Source: Cyanobacteria bacterium Co-bin13
GTDB taxonomy: Bacteria; Cyanobacteriota; Cyanobacteriia; Phormidesmidales; Phormidesmidaceae
Reading direction: 5' to 3'
DNA length: 10,211 nucleotides
Assembly (NCBI GenBank): GCA_014534385.1
Contig: JACVRP010000094.1
Coordinates: 1 to 10,211 of the forward strand
Of the stretch, positions 1 to 6,299 are shown in pieces. A model generated the notes under the pieces. The model ran no database searches, was not told where the DNA came from, and was given only the letters and a program-made list of their open reading frames with translations. Both the position numbers and the translations under genes were made by a program. The number at the start of each line of letters is the position of its first letter. Position 1 is the stretch's first letter.

Positions 1-769
1 CAATATTGGTGAGTGCTTCAATGCTGGAACGGCTACCTTTTTGATTATGGGTCCGGCCTGCACGCGGGCCTGCCCCTACTGCGATATTGACTTTGAGAAG
101 AAGCCCCAGGCACTAGACCCGACGGAGCCGCTGCGGCTGGCCCAGGCAGTGCAGCGGATGAAGCTGAATCATGTGGTGATTACCTCGGTCAACCGGGACG
201 ATCTGCCCGATGGCGGCGCTTTGCAGTTTGTTCGCTGTATTGAGGCGGTGCGTCAGGCCTCTCCCGGCACCACGATTGAGGTGTTGATTCCTGATTTGTG
301 CGGCAATTGGGAAGCGCTGGCTGTGATTCTCTCAGCCAACCCGGAAGTCTTGAACCACAATACGGAGACGGTGCCCCGGCTGTACCGACGCGTGCGGCCT
401 CAAGGCAGCTACGATCGCACTCTAGAGCTGCTGCAGCGAACCCGTGAACTTACTCCCTGGGTCTACACTAAATCGGGCATTATGGTGGGCCTGGGCGAAA
501 CCGATGAGGAGGTGCGCCAGGTGATGGCGGACTTGCGATCGCACCACTGCGACATTCTCACCATTGGCCAGTACCTACAGCCCAGCGCCAAACACCTGCA
601 GGTCCAAAGCTTTGTGACGCCGGATCAGTTTGAGGCCTGGCGGCAGGCCGGTGAGGAGATGGGCTTTTTGCAGGTGGTGTCGTCGCCGCTGACCCGCAGC
701 TCTTACCATGCCGAGCAGGTGCGCCTCTTGATGGAGCGCTACCCGCGCTCAATTCCGGCGATAGGGTGA
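1..769 (+). CDS. lipA: Lipoyl synthase LipA, 5' end outside window
   Basis: Lipoyl synthase is a radical SAM enzyme that inserts two sulfurs into octanoyl chains on the lipoyl domains of 2-oxoacid dehydrogenases and the glycine cleavage H protein. The frame is open from base 2 and begins NIGECFNAGTATF, so the ATG at 41 is internal and the true start lies upstream. NIGEC is the end of the auxiliary-cluster cysteine motif; its third Cys is visible, the first two are outside the window. The radical SAM motif CTRACPYC (CX3CX2C) follows about 15 residues later. Near the C-terminus RSSYHAEQ carries the Ser that ligates the auxiliary cluster in this family. About 255 residues are visible, so some 40-60 are missing compared with the usual length. 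Cyanobacteria often carry two lipA paralogues; which one this is cannot be told here. The last 31 bases overlap the convergent potassium channel gene. Confidence 0.97.
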   Translation, partial: NIGECFNAGTATFLIMGPACTRACPYCDIDFEKKPQALDPTEPLRLAQAVQRMKLNHVVITSVNRDDLPDGGALQFVRCIEAVRQASPGTTIEVLIPDLCGNWEALAVILSANPEVLNHNTETVPRLYRRVRPQGSYDRTLELLQRTRELTPWVYTKSGIMVGLGETDEEVRQVMADLRSHHCDILTIGQYLQPSAKHLQVQSFVTPDQFEAWRQAGEEMGFLQVVSSPLTRSSYHAEQVRLLMERYPRSIPAIG

Positions 770-1707
770 GCGGGGCTGTGGGTTCCGTTGCTGCCAGATT
801 TGGGTGAGGCTGACGACTCGATCGGAACGATTTTATCGAAGTTGGAGTAGTCAATAGCCCTGCGTCCTTCGGGGGTGCGACAGAGAATGTCGCACAGCTG
901 ATAGTTCCAGAAAACCTCCTCAGACAGGAAGGAGTGGCGTGCGTGAATGGTCTGGGAAGTCGTTTCATCCATGCCGGTGAGAATCACAATAATTTCGGCA
1001 TTGGTTTTAAGCAGCGACTCGGCTGTCTCACCGTACAGAGGGCTGTCTGCGTTAATGGGGTGCATGGCCGTCCACGACAGGGCAAAGAGCGGTGTGTGAG
1101 AACGGCTGAGGCTGAGGTCATAGAACCGCCGGAAAAACTCACCCTCGGCGGTTGTCTCATCGCGCACCAGCGTCACCCAAAGCTGGGCCTCTAAAATGCG
1201 GTTGCGCCGCTTGTTAGCAGTACGAAACATCAGCGTGGGTACGCCGTTGTAGGGCGCAATGACGGCGTAGTTGCTAAACAAAATGCGGGCAGTTGGCAGC
1301 GAGAAGCGGGCAAAGCTAATGCCGGTCACCATGGCGATGAACAACAGGCCCAAAAATGCCTCAATGACTACCAGCACGTGGGCGTAGGTCGTCTCAGGAT
1401 ACATAGCCCCATAGCCGATGGAGGCCAAAGTCTGAACGCTGAAGAAGAACAGGTCGGCAAAGGATCCGGGTCGGGCATTTGCGATCGCACCCTCTCCCCC
1501 TAGCAGGTAAGCCAGCGCAAACAGGGCATTGACTGCTAGGTAAACCAGCCCCATCAAACCGATAAAACCAGGCCAGGACATCGTCAGCAGGTGATGGTAA
1601 ACGTCCTGCCAGGGCATACGTTTCTCACCAAATCGCACAACGTTGGAAAATTCGCCCGCGCGTGAAGAAATGCGCGATGAGGGACGACCTTTTGGCTTTA
1701 GCACCAT
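739..1707 (-). CDS. Inward-rectifier K+ channel (KirBac family)
   Basis: Predicted 322-residue subunit of a tetrameric inner-membrane potassium channel, close to the length of KirBac1.1. Seen in order: an amphipathic slide-helix region with WQDVYHHLLTMSWP (about 33-46), TM1 (47-68), pore helix and selectivity filter TLASIGYGAMYP (93-104), TM2 (109-131) ending in ARFSLP, then a cytoplasmic immunoglobulin-like domain with the family segments FRTANKRRN, HPINADSPLYG and GMDETTSQTIHARHS. From memory these align well with KirBac1.1. The filter has Ser where Thr is usual (TLATVGYG) and Ala after GYG where Asp is common. The ATG at 1707 is chosen because it keeps the conserved N-terminal FSNVVRFG segment; no Shine-Dalgarno sequence is visible. 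It starts 72 bases after the EamA transporter gene on the same strand and may be cotranscribed with it. Its 3' end overlaps lipA by 31 bases, so the two transcripts are antisense at their ends. Confidence 0.93.
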   Translation of the reverse strand: MVLKPKGRPSSRISSRAGEFSNVVRFGEKRMPWQDVYHHLLTMSWPGFIGLMGLVYLAVNALFALAYLLGGEGAIANARPGSFADLFFFSVQTLASIGYGAMYPETTYAHVLVVIEAFLGLLFIAMVTGISFARFSLPTARILFSNYAVIAPYNGVPTLMFRTANKRRNRILEAQLWVTLVRDETTAEGEFFRRFYDLSLSRSHTPLFALSWTAMHPINADSPLYGETAESLLKTNAEIIVILTGMDETTSQTIHARHSFLSEEVFWNYQLCDILCRTPEGRRAIDYSNFDKIVPIESSASPKSGSNGTHSPAHPIAGIERG

Positions 1708-1779
1708 AGGATTTTGGGCACTGAGAAGGGCTGAGAAGCTCTCCCAATTGTAGAGCTGAAGCCATCTTGAGAATGTATT

Positions 1780-2679
1780 TTACCTAGCCCGGTTGGTCAG
1801 CGTCACACCCGCAATCACCAGACTGCCTCCCAACAGCAGCGAAGGGGCGATGGGTTCTGCCAGAATCAGGGCTGCCAGTGCGATCGCAAACACCGGCACC
1901 AGATTAATAAACACGCCAGCTCGGGCTGGCCCCAGCGCCTGAATGCCCTGGTAGTACCAAACGAAGCCAACGGCAGAGCCCAAAATGCCCAAGTAGGAAA
2001 TGCCCAGCCAGGTGGTCGTAGACATTTGCGCGACAGCGCCCACTAGCCCTTCTGCAAGCGCGGGCAGCAGCAGCAAAAGCGCCCCTATCAGACAGGCATA
2101 GGTCGTGGCCACAAAGGGCGACAGCTGGCCCATCACCGACTTGCCCACCAGGGTATAGCCCATCCAGCTCAAAACGCAGCCCAGCATAAACAGATCACCC
2201 ATGCCAACACCGCCCGCCAGCAGGGTTAGCGGGTTGCCGTTGCCAATTACCAGGGCTGCCCCCAGCAGAGAGAGACCAATGCCTGTCAGCTTTAGCAGCG
2301 ACAGCTTTTCCCGGTAGACTAGGGCCGAGCCGAGTGCGATCGCAACCGGGTTCAAGGCAATGATCAAAGAAGCCCGATCCGCCGGAATCGTCTTCAGGCC
2401 CGAAAAGAAAAAGACATTGTAGGCAAAGATGCCGGTCAAACCCAGCAGCAGCACAGGCAAAATTTGGGCTCGCTTGAGCCGAGGCAGCGAACCTTGAAAG
2501 CGGTAGGTCAGCAGCAGCAGACAGAGAGAGGCAATGGCAAATCGGCAAAATGCAGCGGTAAAAGGCCCCACCTCTCGAACCGCCAACCGTCCGGCGATAA
2601 AAGTGCCGCCCCATAAAACCATCGTTAAAACCAGCTTCAGGTAAGACAGCCGGTGGGACTGGGCTTCTGGCTGGATCAA
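1780..2679 (-). CDS. EamA/DMT-family transporter
   Basis: A 299-residue integral membrane protein of the drug/metabolite transporter superfamily with two EamA repeats of about five helices each (roughly residues 12-147 and 160-297). Typical features are an N-terminal VLWGGTFIAGRLAVREVGP segment, the helix-4/5 region ADRASLIIALNPVAIALGSALVYREKL in the first repeat, and ARAGVFINLVPVFAIALAALILAEPI in the second. This duplicated pattern is diagnostic of the family. Members export amino acids, metabolites or drugs; the substrate cannot be inferred here. The start codon is TTG. It is supported by AGGAG placed 7 bases upstream and by the N-terminal transmembrane segment beginning shortly afterwards. 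The K+ channel gene follows 72 bases downstream on the same strand. No biosynthetic neighbour hints at a substrate. Confidence 0.93.
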   Translation of the reverse strand: MIQPEAQSHRLSYLKLVLTMVLWGGTFIAGRLAVREVGPFTAAFCRFAIASLCLLLLTYRFQGSLPRLKRAQILPVLLLGLTGIFAYNVFFFSGLKTIPADRASLIIALNPVAIALGSALVYREKLSLLKLTGIGLSLLGAALVIGNGNPLTLLAGGVGMGDLFMLGCVLSWMGYTLVGKSVMGQLSPFVATTYACLIGALLLLLPALAEGLVGAVAQMSTTTWLGISYLGILGSAVGFVWYYQGIQALGPARAGVFINLVPVFAIALAALILAEPIAPSLLLGGSLVIAGVTLTNRAR

Positions 2680-2686
2680 GGGAAGA

Positions 2687-2691
2687 CTCCT
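2687..2691 (-). promoter_or_regulatory. Ribosome binding site deciding a TTG start
   Basis: On the minus strand AGGAG lies 7 bases before the TTG at 2679-2677. This spacing makes TTG the best start for the EamA transporter, as no in-frame ATG precedes the first transmembrane helix. Confidence 0.7.
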
Positions 2692-2758
2692 GGGGTAATT
2701 GGTTGGGATGCTAACCGTAAACCGCCTGCCCGCCCGTGATTTCTTAACTATGTGTTCC

Positions 2759-2776
2759 GTTCGCCAGCAGGCGAAC
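2759..2776 (+). promoter_or_regulatory. Perfect 7-bp stem-loop upstream of small ORF
   Basis: GTTCGCC, loop AGCA, then GGCGAAC form a perfect stem. No T-run follows on either strand, so it is not an intrinsic terminator. It sits about 43 bases before the small ORF at 2819 and just before CATAAT (2781-2786), which resembles a -10 box. If that box is real, the palindrome would cover the -35 region and could be an operator. This is inference only. Confidence 0.35.
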
Positions 2777-2805
2777 CCACCATAATTAAGTCATCTCGCC
2801 CCCCT

Positions 2806-2810
2806 GGAGG
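2806..2810 (+). promoter_or_regulatory. Shine-Dalgarno of small membrane ORF
   Basis: GGAGG lies 8 bases before the ATG at 2819. This near-ideal signal is the main argument that the short ORF is translated, since few other genes in this window have one. Confidence 0.65.
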
Positions 2811-2818
2811 CAGTCTCG

Positions 2819-3007
2819 ATGGTCTGGCTCGCCGCCCTGCTTGAGATTTTGGCATTTCTGGAGTTTCTATCGTCTGCCCTGGGCCTATCCCTGATGCTCT
2901 GGTGCAGCTTGTACTACGGGCTAAGTCAGGGACTCCAGCTAGAACTGACGCAGTCAGCAACCTTAGCCGCAGTCGTAGCGCTTAATTTCTACTTTCGTCT
3001 CAGGTAG
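2819..3007 (+). CDS. Small hydrophobic membrane protein, unknown
   Basis: A 62-residue ORF that I do not recognise. It is very hydrophobic: a long segment from about residue 3 to 34 (starting VWLAALLEILAFLEFLSS and ending near CSLYYGL) could cross the membrane once or form a tight hairpin. A second segment, about 45-58, is followed by a basic tail FRLR. A strong GGAGG at 8-base spacing and a start codon clear of other genes support translation. The gene ends 23 bases before the convergent sodC stop codon. The opposite strand also carries an open frame (2748-2960), but that one lacks such a start signal. No function is proposed. Confidence 0.6.
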   Translation: MVWLAALLEILAFLEFLSSALGLSLMLWCSLYYGLSQGLQLELTQSATLAAVVALNFYFRLR

Positions 3008-3030
3008 CTTTGCCCCAGAATAGAGCGCCG

Positions 3031-3588
3031 CTAGTCCTGGGCAATAATGCCGCAGCCTACCCGACTGCCCGCGTTGCCAACAGGCTGGCTAAAGTCATCG
3101 GGGTTGGCGTGCAGAATAAAGGCATGATCGGCCACCGGATGGTCTCCTTTCGTCAGCGCTAGCCCCGGAACAAGAGCGGTGTAAAGGGCGGTGCCGTCTT
3201 CCCCGATCACCACATTGCCCAAATCGCCTGCGTGGGCCGCGGCAAACCCATCCTCAATCAGGTAGCCGTGCTCCACTTCATCGGGGTTGTAATGCCCGCC
3301 TGCTGCATTGCCGGCCTCGGCGCAGCTGTCTCCAGCGTGGATATGAAAGCCGTGGGTGCCCGTGGGCGCACCCAAAAAGCTGACCTGAATATCTAGCCCC
3401 TCAGCGGTTTCTTCCAGGTGGGCCACGCCTAGGGCCAGGTTTTCATCGGCTGTGCTGTAGAGGACGGCCTGAGCGGTATTCCCGGCGGCCCAAGCGGCCG
3501 GTGCGGCTCCCAGGGCCAGGGCCATAGCCGCGATGAAGCTGAGAATGAGGCGAAGGGGATACTTTAGCGCAGACATTAGAGCAGACAT
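3031..3588 (-). CDS. sodC: Cu,Zn superoxide dismutase, secreted
   Basis: Converts superoxide to hydrogen peroxide and oxygen, probably in the periplasm or thylakoid lumen. With the chosen start it has 185 residues. An n-region with Lys and Arg, a hydrophobic core (LILSFIAAMALALG) and AAPAAWAA form a signal peptide with likely cleavage after AWA. All active-site residues are visible: Cu ligands H82, H84 and H160; bridging H99; Zn ligands H107, H119 and D122; disulfide pair C89 and C179; catalytic R176 in GSRVGCG. The start at 3588 is preferred over 3624 because GGGAG lies 9 bases upstream and the signal peptide then has a normal n-region. A third in-frame ATG follows four codons later within a 12-base tandem duplication. 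The gene is divergent from the DAHP synthase gene. Cu,Zn SOD is less common in cyanobacteria than Fe, Mn or Ni forms. Confidence 0.95.
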   Translation of the reverse strand: MSALMSALKYPLRLILSFIAAMALALGAAPAAWAAGNTAQAVLYSTADENLALGVAHLEETAEGLDIQVSFLGAPTGTHGFHIHAGDSCAEAGNAAGGHYNPDEVEHGYLIEDGFAAAHAGDLGNVVIGEDGTALYTALVPGLALTKGDHPVADHAFILHANPDDFSQPVGNAGSRVGCGIIAQD

Positions 3589-3597
3589 AGGCGGGTT

Positions 3598-3602
3598 CTC
3601 CC
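3598..3602 (-). promoter_or_regulatory. Ribosome binding site of sodC
   Basis: GGGAG on the minus strand lies 9 bases before the ATG at 3588. The longer alternative start at 3624 has no comparable signal, so this site decides the start choice. Confidence 0.5.
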
Positions 3603-3671
3603 AGGCAAATGTTGCCCTGATCATACAAAGGTTTTTCTGTGTTCTTCCGCCCGATTCTCTTGCCCCTGTGA

Positions 3672-3715
3672 AGTGTCTAAGTTGAAGTGCCCAAGTCGAA
3701 ACATCTAAAAATTGA
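3672..3715 (+). repeat. Short tandem repeats between sodC and aroF
   Basis: AGTGTCTAAGTTGA (3672-3685) is followed directly by AGTGCCCAAGTCGA (3686-3699). The 14-base units differ only by three T/C changes. A more diverged third unit, AACATCTAAAAATTGA (3700-3715), follows. The array lies in the region shared by two divergent genes. It could be a set of regulator binding sites or simply a decayed microsatellite. Confidence 0.55.
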
Positions 3716-3761
3716 GACGTGGGAAAATTGGACTGAGAATATTGAGAAACCCTGCAACCGT

Positions 3762-3790
3762 TTGGATTTCTAACCGGCTCCTCCCATAAT
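3762..3790 (+). promoter_or_regulatory. Possible promoter of the DAHP synthase gene
   Basis: TTGGAT (3762-3767) and CATAAT (3785-3790) are separated by 17 bases, the ideal sigma-70 spacing. The -10 matches consensus at 5 of 6 positions, the -35 at only 3 of 6. Transcription would start near 3797 and leave a leader of about 90 bases. Confidence 0.35.
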
Positions 3791-3791
3791 G

Positions 3792-3836
3792 GGCCAGGTA
3801 GCCGTCACAATAAGAAAAGCCACCTGGCCTACAGGT
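3792..3836 (+). promoter_or_regulatory. Overlapping inverted repeats in aroF leader
   Basis: GGCCAGGT (3792-3799) is the exact inverse of ACCTGGCC (3822-3829). Part of the latter, ACCTG (3822-3826), can instead pair with CAGGT (3832-3836) across a 5-base loop. The two pairings are mutually exclusive. No T-run follows, so a classical attenuator is not supported. An operator near the predicted transcription start is equally possible. Confidence 0.35.
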
Positions 3837-3888
3837 AAGACTTGTATTAGCCCGTTTCCGAGACTATCCCCGCACTCTAGCCAATTCC

Positions 3889-4956
3889 ATGCACAAGACC
3901 CAAGACCTGCACGTTGTAGAAACCCGTCCTTTGATCAGTCCGGCGCTGCTGCACCACGAACTGCCCCTCAGCGCAGAGGCCGCCGAGATTGTGGCCGGGA
4001 CTCGCGATCGCATCCGCAACATTCTCTACAACGAAGATCGCCGCCTGCTGGTCATCGTCGGCCCCTGCTCTGTGCACGATGTCGATGCCGCCTATGAGTA
4101 CGGCCAAAAGCTCTCGGTGCTGCGCCACGAACTTTCAGGCCAGCTCGAAATCATCATGCGGGTGTACTTTGAAAAGCCCCGCACCAACATCGGCTGGAAG
4201 GGCCTGATCAACGACCCCCACCTAGACGGCAGCTACGACATCAACACCGGGCTGCGGCTGGCCCGCAGGCTGCTGCTCGATCTGGCTCACATTGGCTTGC
4301 CCGCTGCCACCGAACTGCTAGACCCGATCACGCCCCAATACATCGCTGACATCATCTCCTGGACCGCCATCGGGGCGCGCACCACCGAGAGCCAGACCCA
4401 CCGAGAAATGGCCTCTGGGCTGTCGATGCCAATTGGCTTTAAAAACAACACTGATGGCAGCTTGCAGGCCGCAACCAACGCCATGCTAGCCGCCAGTCGG
4501 CCCCACCATTTCCTAGGCATCAACCACCACGGGCTAGCCAGCATTGTCACAACAACGGGCAATCCCGACTGTCATCTGGTGCTGCGGGGCGGCAAAAATG
4601 GCCCCAACTACACCGCTGACCACGTCAACCAGGCAGCGGCAGAACTGGCCAAGCTCAACCTCAACCCCCGCGTGATGGTTGACTGCAGCCACGCCAACGC
4701 CAACAAAGATCACATGCAGCAGGTGCCCGTGCTAGAGAACCTGGCCGAGCAGATGCGCGGCGGCTCCCGCCATATCCTGGGCGTGATGATCGAGAGCCAT
4801 CTCAAGGCAGGCAGCCAGTCCATTCCCAAAGACTTGAGTTCCCTGGTGTACGGCCAGAGCATCACCGATTCCTGCGTGGATTTTGAGACCACTGCGAAGA
4901 TGCTGCGAACCTTGGCAGGCGCAGTTGAGCCGATGATGCAGACGGCGGCGAAGTAG
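3889..4956 (+). CDS. 3-deoxy-7-phosphoheptulonate (DAHP) synthase, class I
   Basis: Catalyses the first step of the shikimate pathway in the cytoplasm: phosphoenolpyruvate plus erythrose 4-phosphate give DAHP. The 355 residues match the AroF/G/H type in length. Visible motifs are GPCSVHD (58-64) with metal ligand C60, RVYFEKPRTNIGWKG (91-105) with substrate-binding R91 and K96, PIGFKNNTDG (181-190), RGGKNGPNY (233-241), DCSHANANKDH (265-275) with metal ligand H268, MIESHL (300-305) with E302, and ITDSC with D327. The spacing mirrors the E. coli enzyme. The N-terminal about 50 residues form the region that in this class binds the inhibitory aromatic amino acid; which one (Tyr, Phe or Trp) cannot be read off safely, so no aroF/G/H symbol is given. 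No Shine-Dalgarno sequence is visible before the ATG. Transcription is divergent from sodC, and a G-rich repeat begins 6 bases after the stop codon. Confidence 0.96.
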   Translation: MHKTQDLHVVETRPLISPALLHHELPLSAEAAEIVAGTRDRIRNILYNEDRRLLVIVGPCSVHDVDAAYEYGQKLSVLRHELSGQLEIIMRVYFEKPRTNIGWKGLINDPHLDGSYDINTGLRLARRLLLDLAHIGLPAATELLDPITPQYIADIISWTAIGARTTESQTHREMASGLSMPIGFKNNTDGSLQAATNAMLAASRPHHFLGINHHGLASIVTTTGNPDCHLVLRGGKNGPNYTADHVNQAAAELAKLNLNPRVMVDCSHANANKDHMQQVPVLENLAEQMRGGSRHILGVMIESHLKAGSQSIPKDLSSLVYGQSITDSCVDFETTAKMLRTLAGAVEPMMQTAAK

Positions 4957-4961
4957 GGCGA

Positions 4962-4999
4962 GGGGGCAGGGGAGCAGGGGAGACGCGGGGACGCGGGGA
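4962..4999 (+). repeat. G-rich repeat copy 1, quadruplex-capable
   Basis: Five runs of four or five G (4962-4966, 4969-4972, 4977-4980, 4987-4990, 4995-4998) separated by 2-6 bases fit the usual G-quadruplex rule on the + strand. The core is GGGGAGACGCGGGGA. It starts 5 bases after the DAHP synthase stop codon in the sense orientation. A G/A-rich tail continues to about 5028. Confidence 0.75.
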
Positions 5000-5065
5000 A
5001 GGAAGGTAGAAGCCAGAGGGCAGTAGGATCTTCCTTCTCTCTGTCTAACTTCATAGGCGAGACAA

Positions 5066-5109
5066 GGAGGCAGAGCCTCCGCTAAGCATTCCCATGCAGA
5101 GCATGGGAA
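5066..5109. repeat. Double-hairpin dispersed repeat
   Basis: Two perfect hairpins with the same AGA triloop: GGAGGC-AGA-GCCTCC (5066-5080) and TTCCCATGC-AGA-GCATGGGAA (5089-5109), 8 bases apart. From memory, very similar sequences (aggcagagcctcc followed by a cattccc...gggaacgag hairpin) occur as dispersed repeats in many filamentous cyanobacteria. The arms are perfectly paired although this copy says CATGC where I recall CAGGC, which suggests the structure is conserved. It lies between two convergent genes and lacks a T-run for termination. Confidence 0.75.
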
Positions 5110-5135
5110 CGAGAGTGCCTTTCTCCATCTTCACT

Positions 5136-5215
5136 TCCCCACGTCCCGGTGTCTCTTCCTCACCTACCCTATTTCCCCATCTCTATCCCACGTCCCCCTT
5201 GTCCCCGCGTCCCCC
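5136..5215 (-). repeat. G-rich repeat copy 2, minus orientation
   Basis: On the minus strand the runs GGGGG (5215-5211), GGGG (5206-5203), GGGGG (5198-5194) and GGG (5189-5187) are each separated by 4 bases and form a quadruplex motif. A further degenerate stretch, including GGGACGTGGGGA, continues to about 5136. The first G of the run is the last base of the BASS transporter stop codon TAG, so the element begins exactly where the gene ends and is in sense orientation. Confidence 0.75.
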
Positions 5216-6099
5216 TATCCCTTCCTCACACCAGCAATCAGATACGAGTTATATACGTTCTGAAACAGGACATAGAACATCGGTCCCAGGGCCATCTGGG
5301 GATTAAGAAAGGTCAGGCAGAGCCAGATGGCGAGCATCGTATTTTTTTGGCCGAGGGACTGGCTGGTTTCTTGGGCCATGGTGGGCCTGCCTAGCCAGTG
5401 GCCTACCCCAAAGTTAAGCGCACAGAGAACTAGGGCGACTAGGGCCATGCCTGGCAGGGCGTTCCAGTTGCCAGATTCGTACAGGATGAAGTGGCTGGTT
5501 CTAGAAGAGGCTAGCAGCAGGGCCAGCAGCCAAAGGTAAAAGGACAAATCTTTAACTGCGGTGAGCTGCTGGCTGAGTTTAGGAGAGGTGCGAATTAGGA
5601 CTTGAGAGAGCACCAGCGGCGCGGCAATGACGACCAGCGTTGCGTTTAGGATTTGCCCCATGTTGGCTGAACTGCTGTCGCTGAGCAGCGGCAGCACCAG
5701 GGGAATGGCCAGCGCCATCAGGCCATTGGTCAAAATGACGGAGGCCGTGACGTAGTCCACCTGACCCTGAAGAAAGCGGGTGACCACAGGCGCGGCGGTG
5801 GCCGTCGGCGTGACCGCCAGCAGAAAGGCGATCAGCGCCAAGTCTGCACTGACGAGGCGAAACAGGGCGAAGGTTGCGATCGCAATTCCCCCCATCATTC
5901 CCAAAAGCCGCCATAGATGGGGATGCAGCAGCAGCTTCAGGGAAATGCGGCAGTCTAGCAGCGACAGAAACAGCATCGCCATGACGGCATAGCGGATCAA
6001 AAAGGCGTAGACGTGGCCCCCCGGCAGCAGCATCCCTACCGCAATACTGACGAATAGGAGCTGCGATCGCAGCGGCAGTCGTTTAATGCTAAATCTCAT
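5215..6099 (-). CDS. BASS/SBF-family transporter
   Basis: A 294-residue membrane protein with about nine or ten helices that resembles the bile acid:sodium symporter family (SBF), which also includes ACR3 and plant and cyanobacterial anion or keto-acid carriers. Helix-4/5 signature region: AVTPTATAAPVVTRFLQGQ (95-113), followed by ASVILTNGLMALAIPLVLP. The second crossover-like motif is SLGQKNTMLAIWLCL (248-262), then LGPMFYVLFQNVYNSYL near the C-terminus. The start is strongly supported by AAGGAGG at 6113-6107, 7 bases before the ATG. The substrate is unknown: bicarbonate, pyruvate, arsenite and other organic anions are all carried within the superfamily. It has no same-strand partner gene nearby and is convergent with the DAHP synthase gene across a 258-base repeat island. 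Confidence 0.85.
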   Translation of the reverse strand: MRFSIKRLPLRSQLLFVSIAVGMLLPGGHVYAFLIRYAVMAMLFLSLLDCRISLKLLLHPHLWRLLGMMGGIAIATFALFRLVSADLALIAFLLAVTPTATAAPVVTRFLQGQVDYVTASVILTNGLMALAIPLVLPLLSDSSSANMGQILNATLVVIAAPLVLSQVLIRTSPKLSQQLTAVKDLSFYLWLLALLLASSRTSHFILYESGNWNALPGMALVALVLCALNFGVGHWLGRPTMAQETSQSLGQKNTMLAIWLCLTFLNPQMALGPMFYVLFQNVYNSYLIAGVRKG

Positions 6100-6299
6100 T
6101 TAAGTGCCTCCTTCTTTGTAGGCGGCGTCAGCCCTTGCGCCTTGAGCTAATCGCTGAGCCAAGAAGGAGCAACTGAATCTGTTGTGTCCCATGCCTCTAC
6201 CAATAGCGCATCTCTCCTGCTGGCAACATAGCCATTGATACCAGGAGCAGGGTACAGCTATCGGAGACAATGAAAATCTACCCTAGAGATCGGCGTTGA
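6100..6299. other. Intergenic region, divergent 5' leaders
   Basis: This gap separates the BASS gene (minus) from the mini-ORF at 6300 (+). It holds the BASS ribosome binding site (AAGGAGG, 6113-6107). A nine-codon frame (6270-6299, MKIYPRDRR) ends in TGA directly abutting the ATG at 6300. GGAG (6263-6266) lies 3 bases before that frame's ATG. No promoter could be fixed. Confidence 0.45.

Noticed and set aside
558..968. 136-codon minus-strand frame across the lipA/channel junction
   Set aside because: It lies in a different frame from the clearly recognisable channel gene. Its Ser/Pro/Arg-rich product has no coherent features.
3010..3044. Hairpin TTGCCC/GGGCAA between the small ORF and sodC as bidirectional terminator
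   Set aside because: The stem is only about 8 bp with a bulge and an 18-base loop, and there is no T-run on either strand.
3589..3624. Longer sodC start at 3624
   Set aside because: It would put 12 extra residues before a normal signal peptide and has no ribosome binding site, while the ATG at 3588 has GGGAG.
3789..4097. 102-codon open frame starting before the DAHP synthase gene
   Set aside because: It runs through the DAHP synthase gene in another frame. Its Arg/Pro-rich product looks like an out-of-frame translation, and its ATG overlaps the likely -10 box. It is not rich in aromatic codons, so it is not a leader peptide either.
4962..5215. CRISPR-like repeat array
   Set aside because: G-rich units are irregular in length and spacing, there are no unique spacers of constant size, and no cas genes are present.
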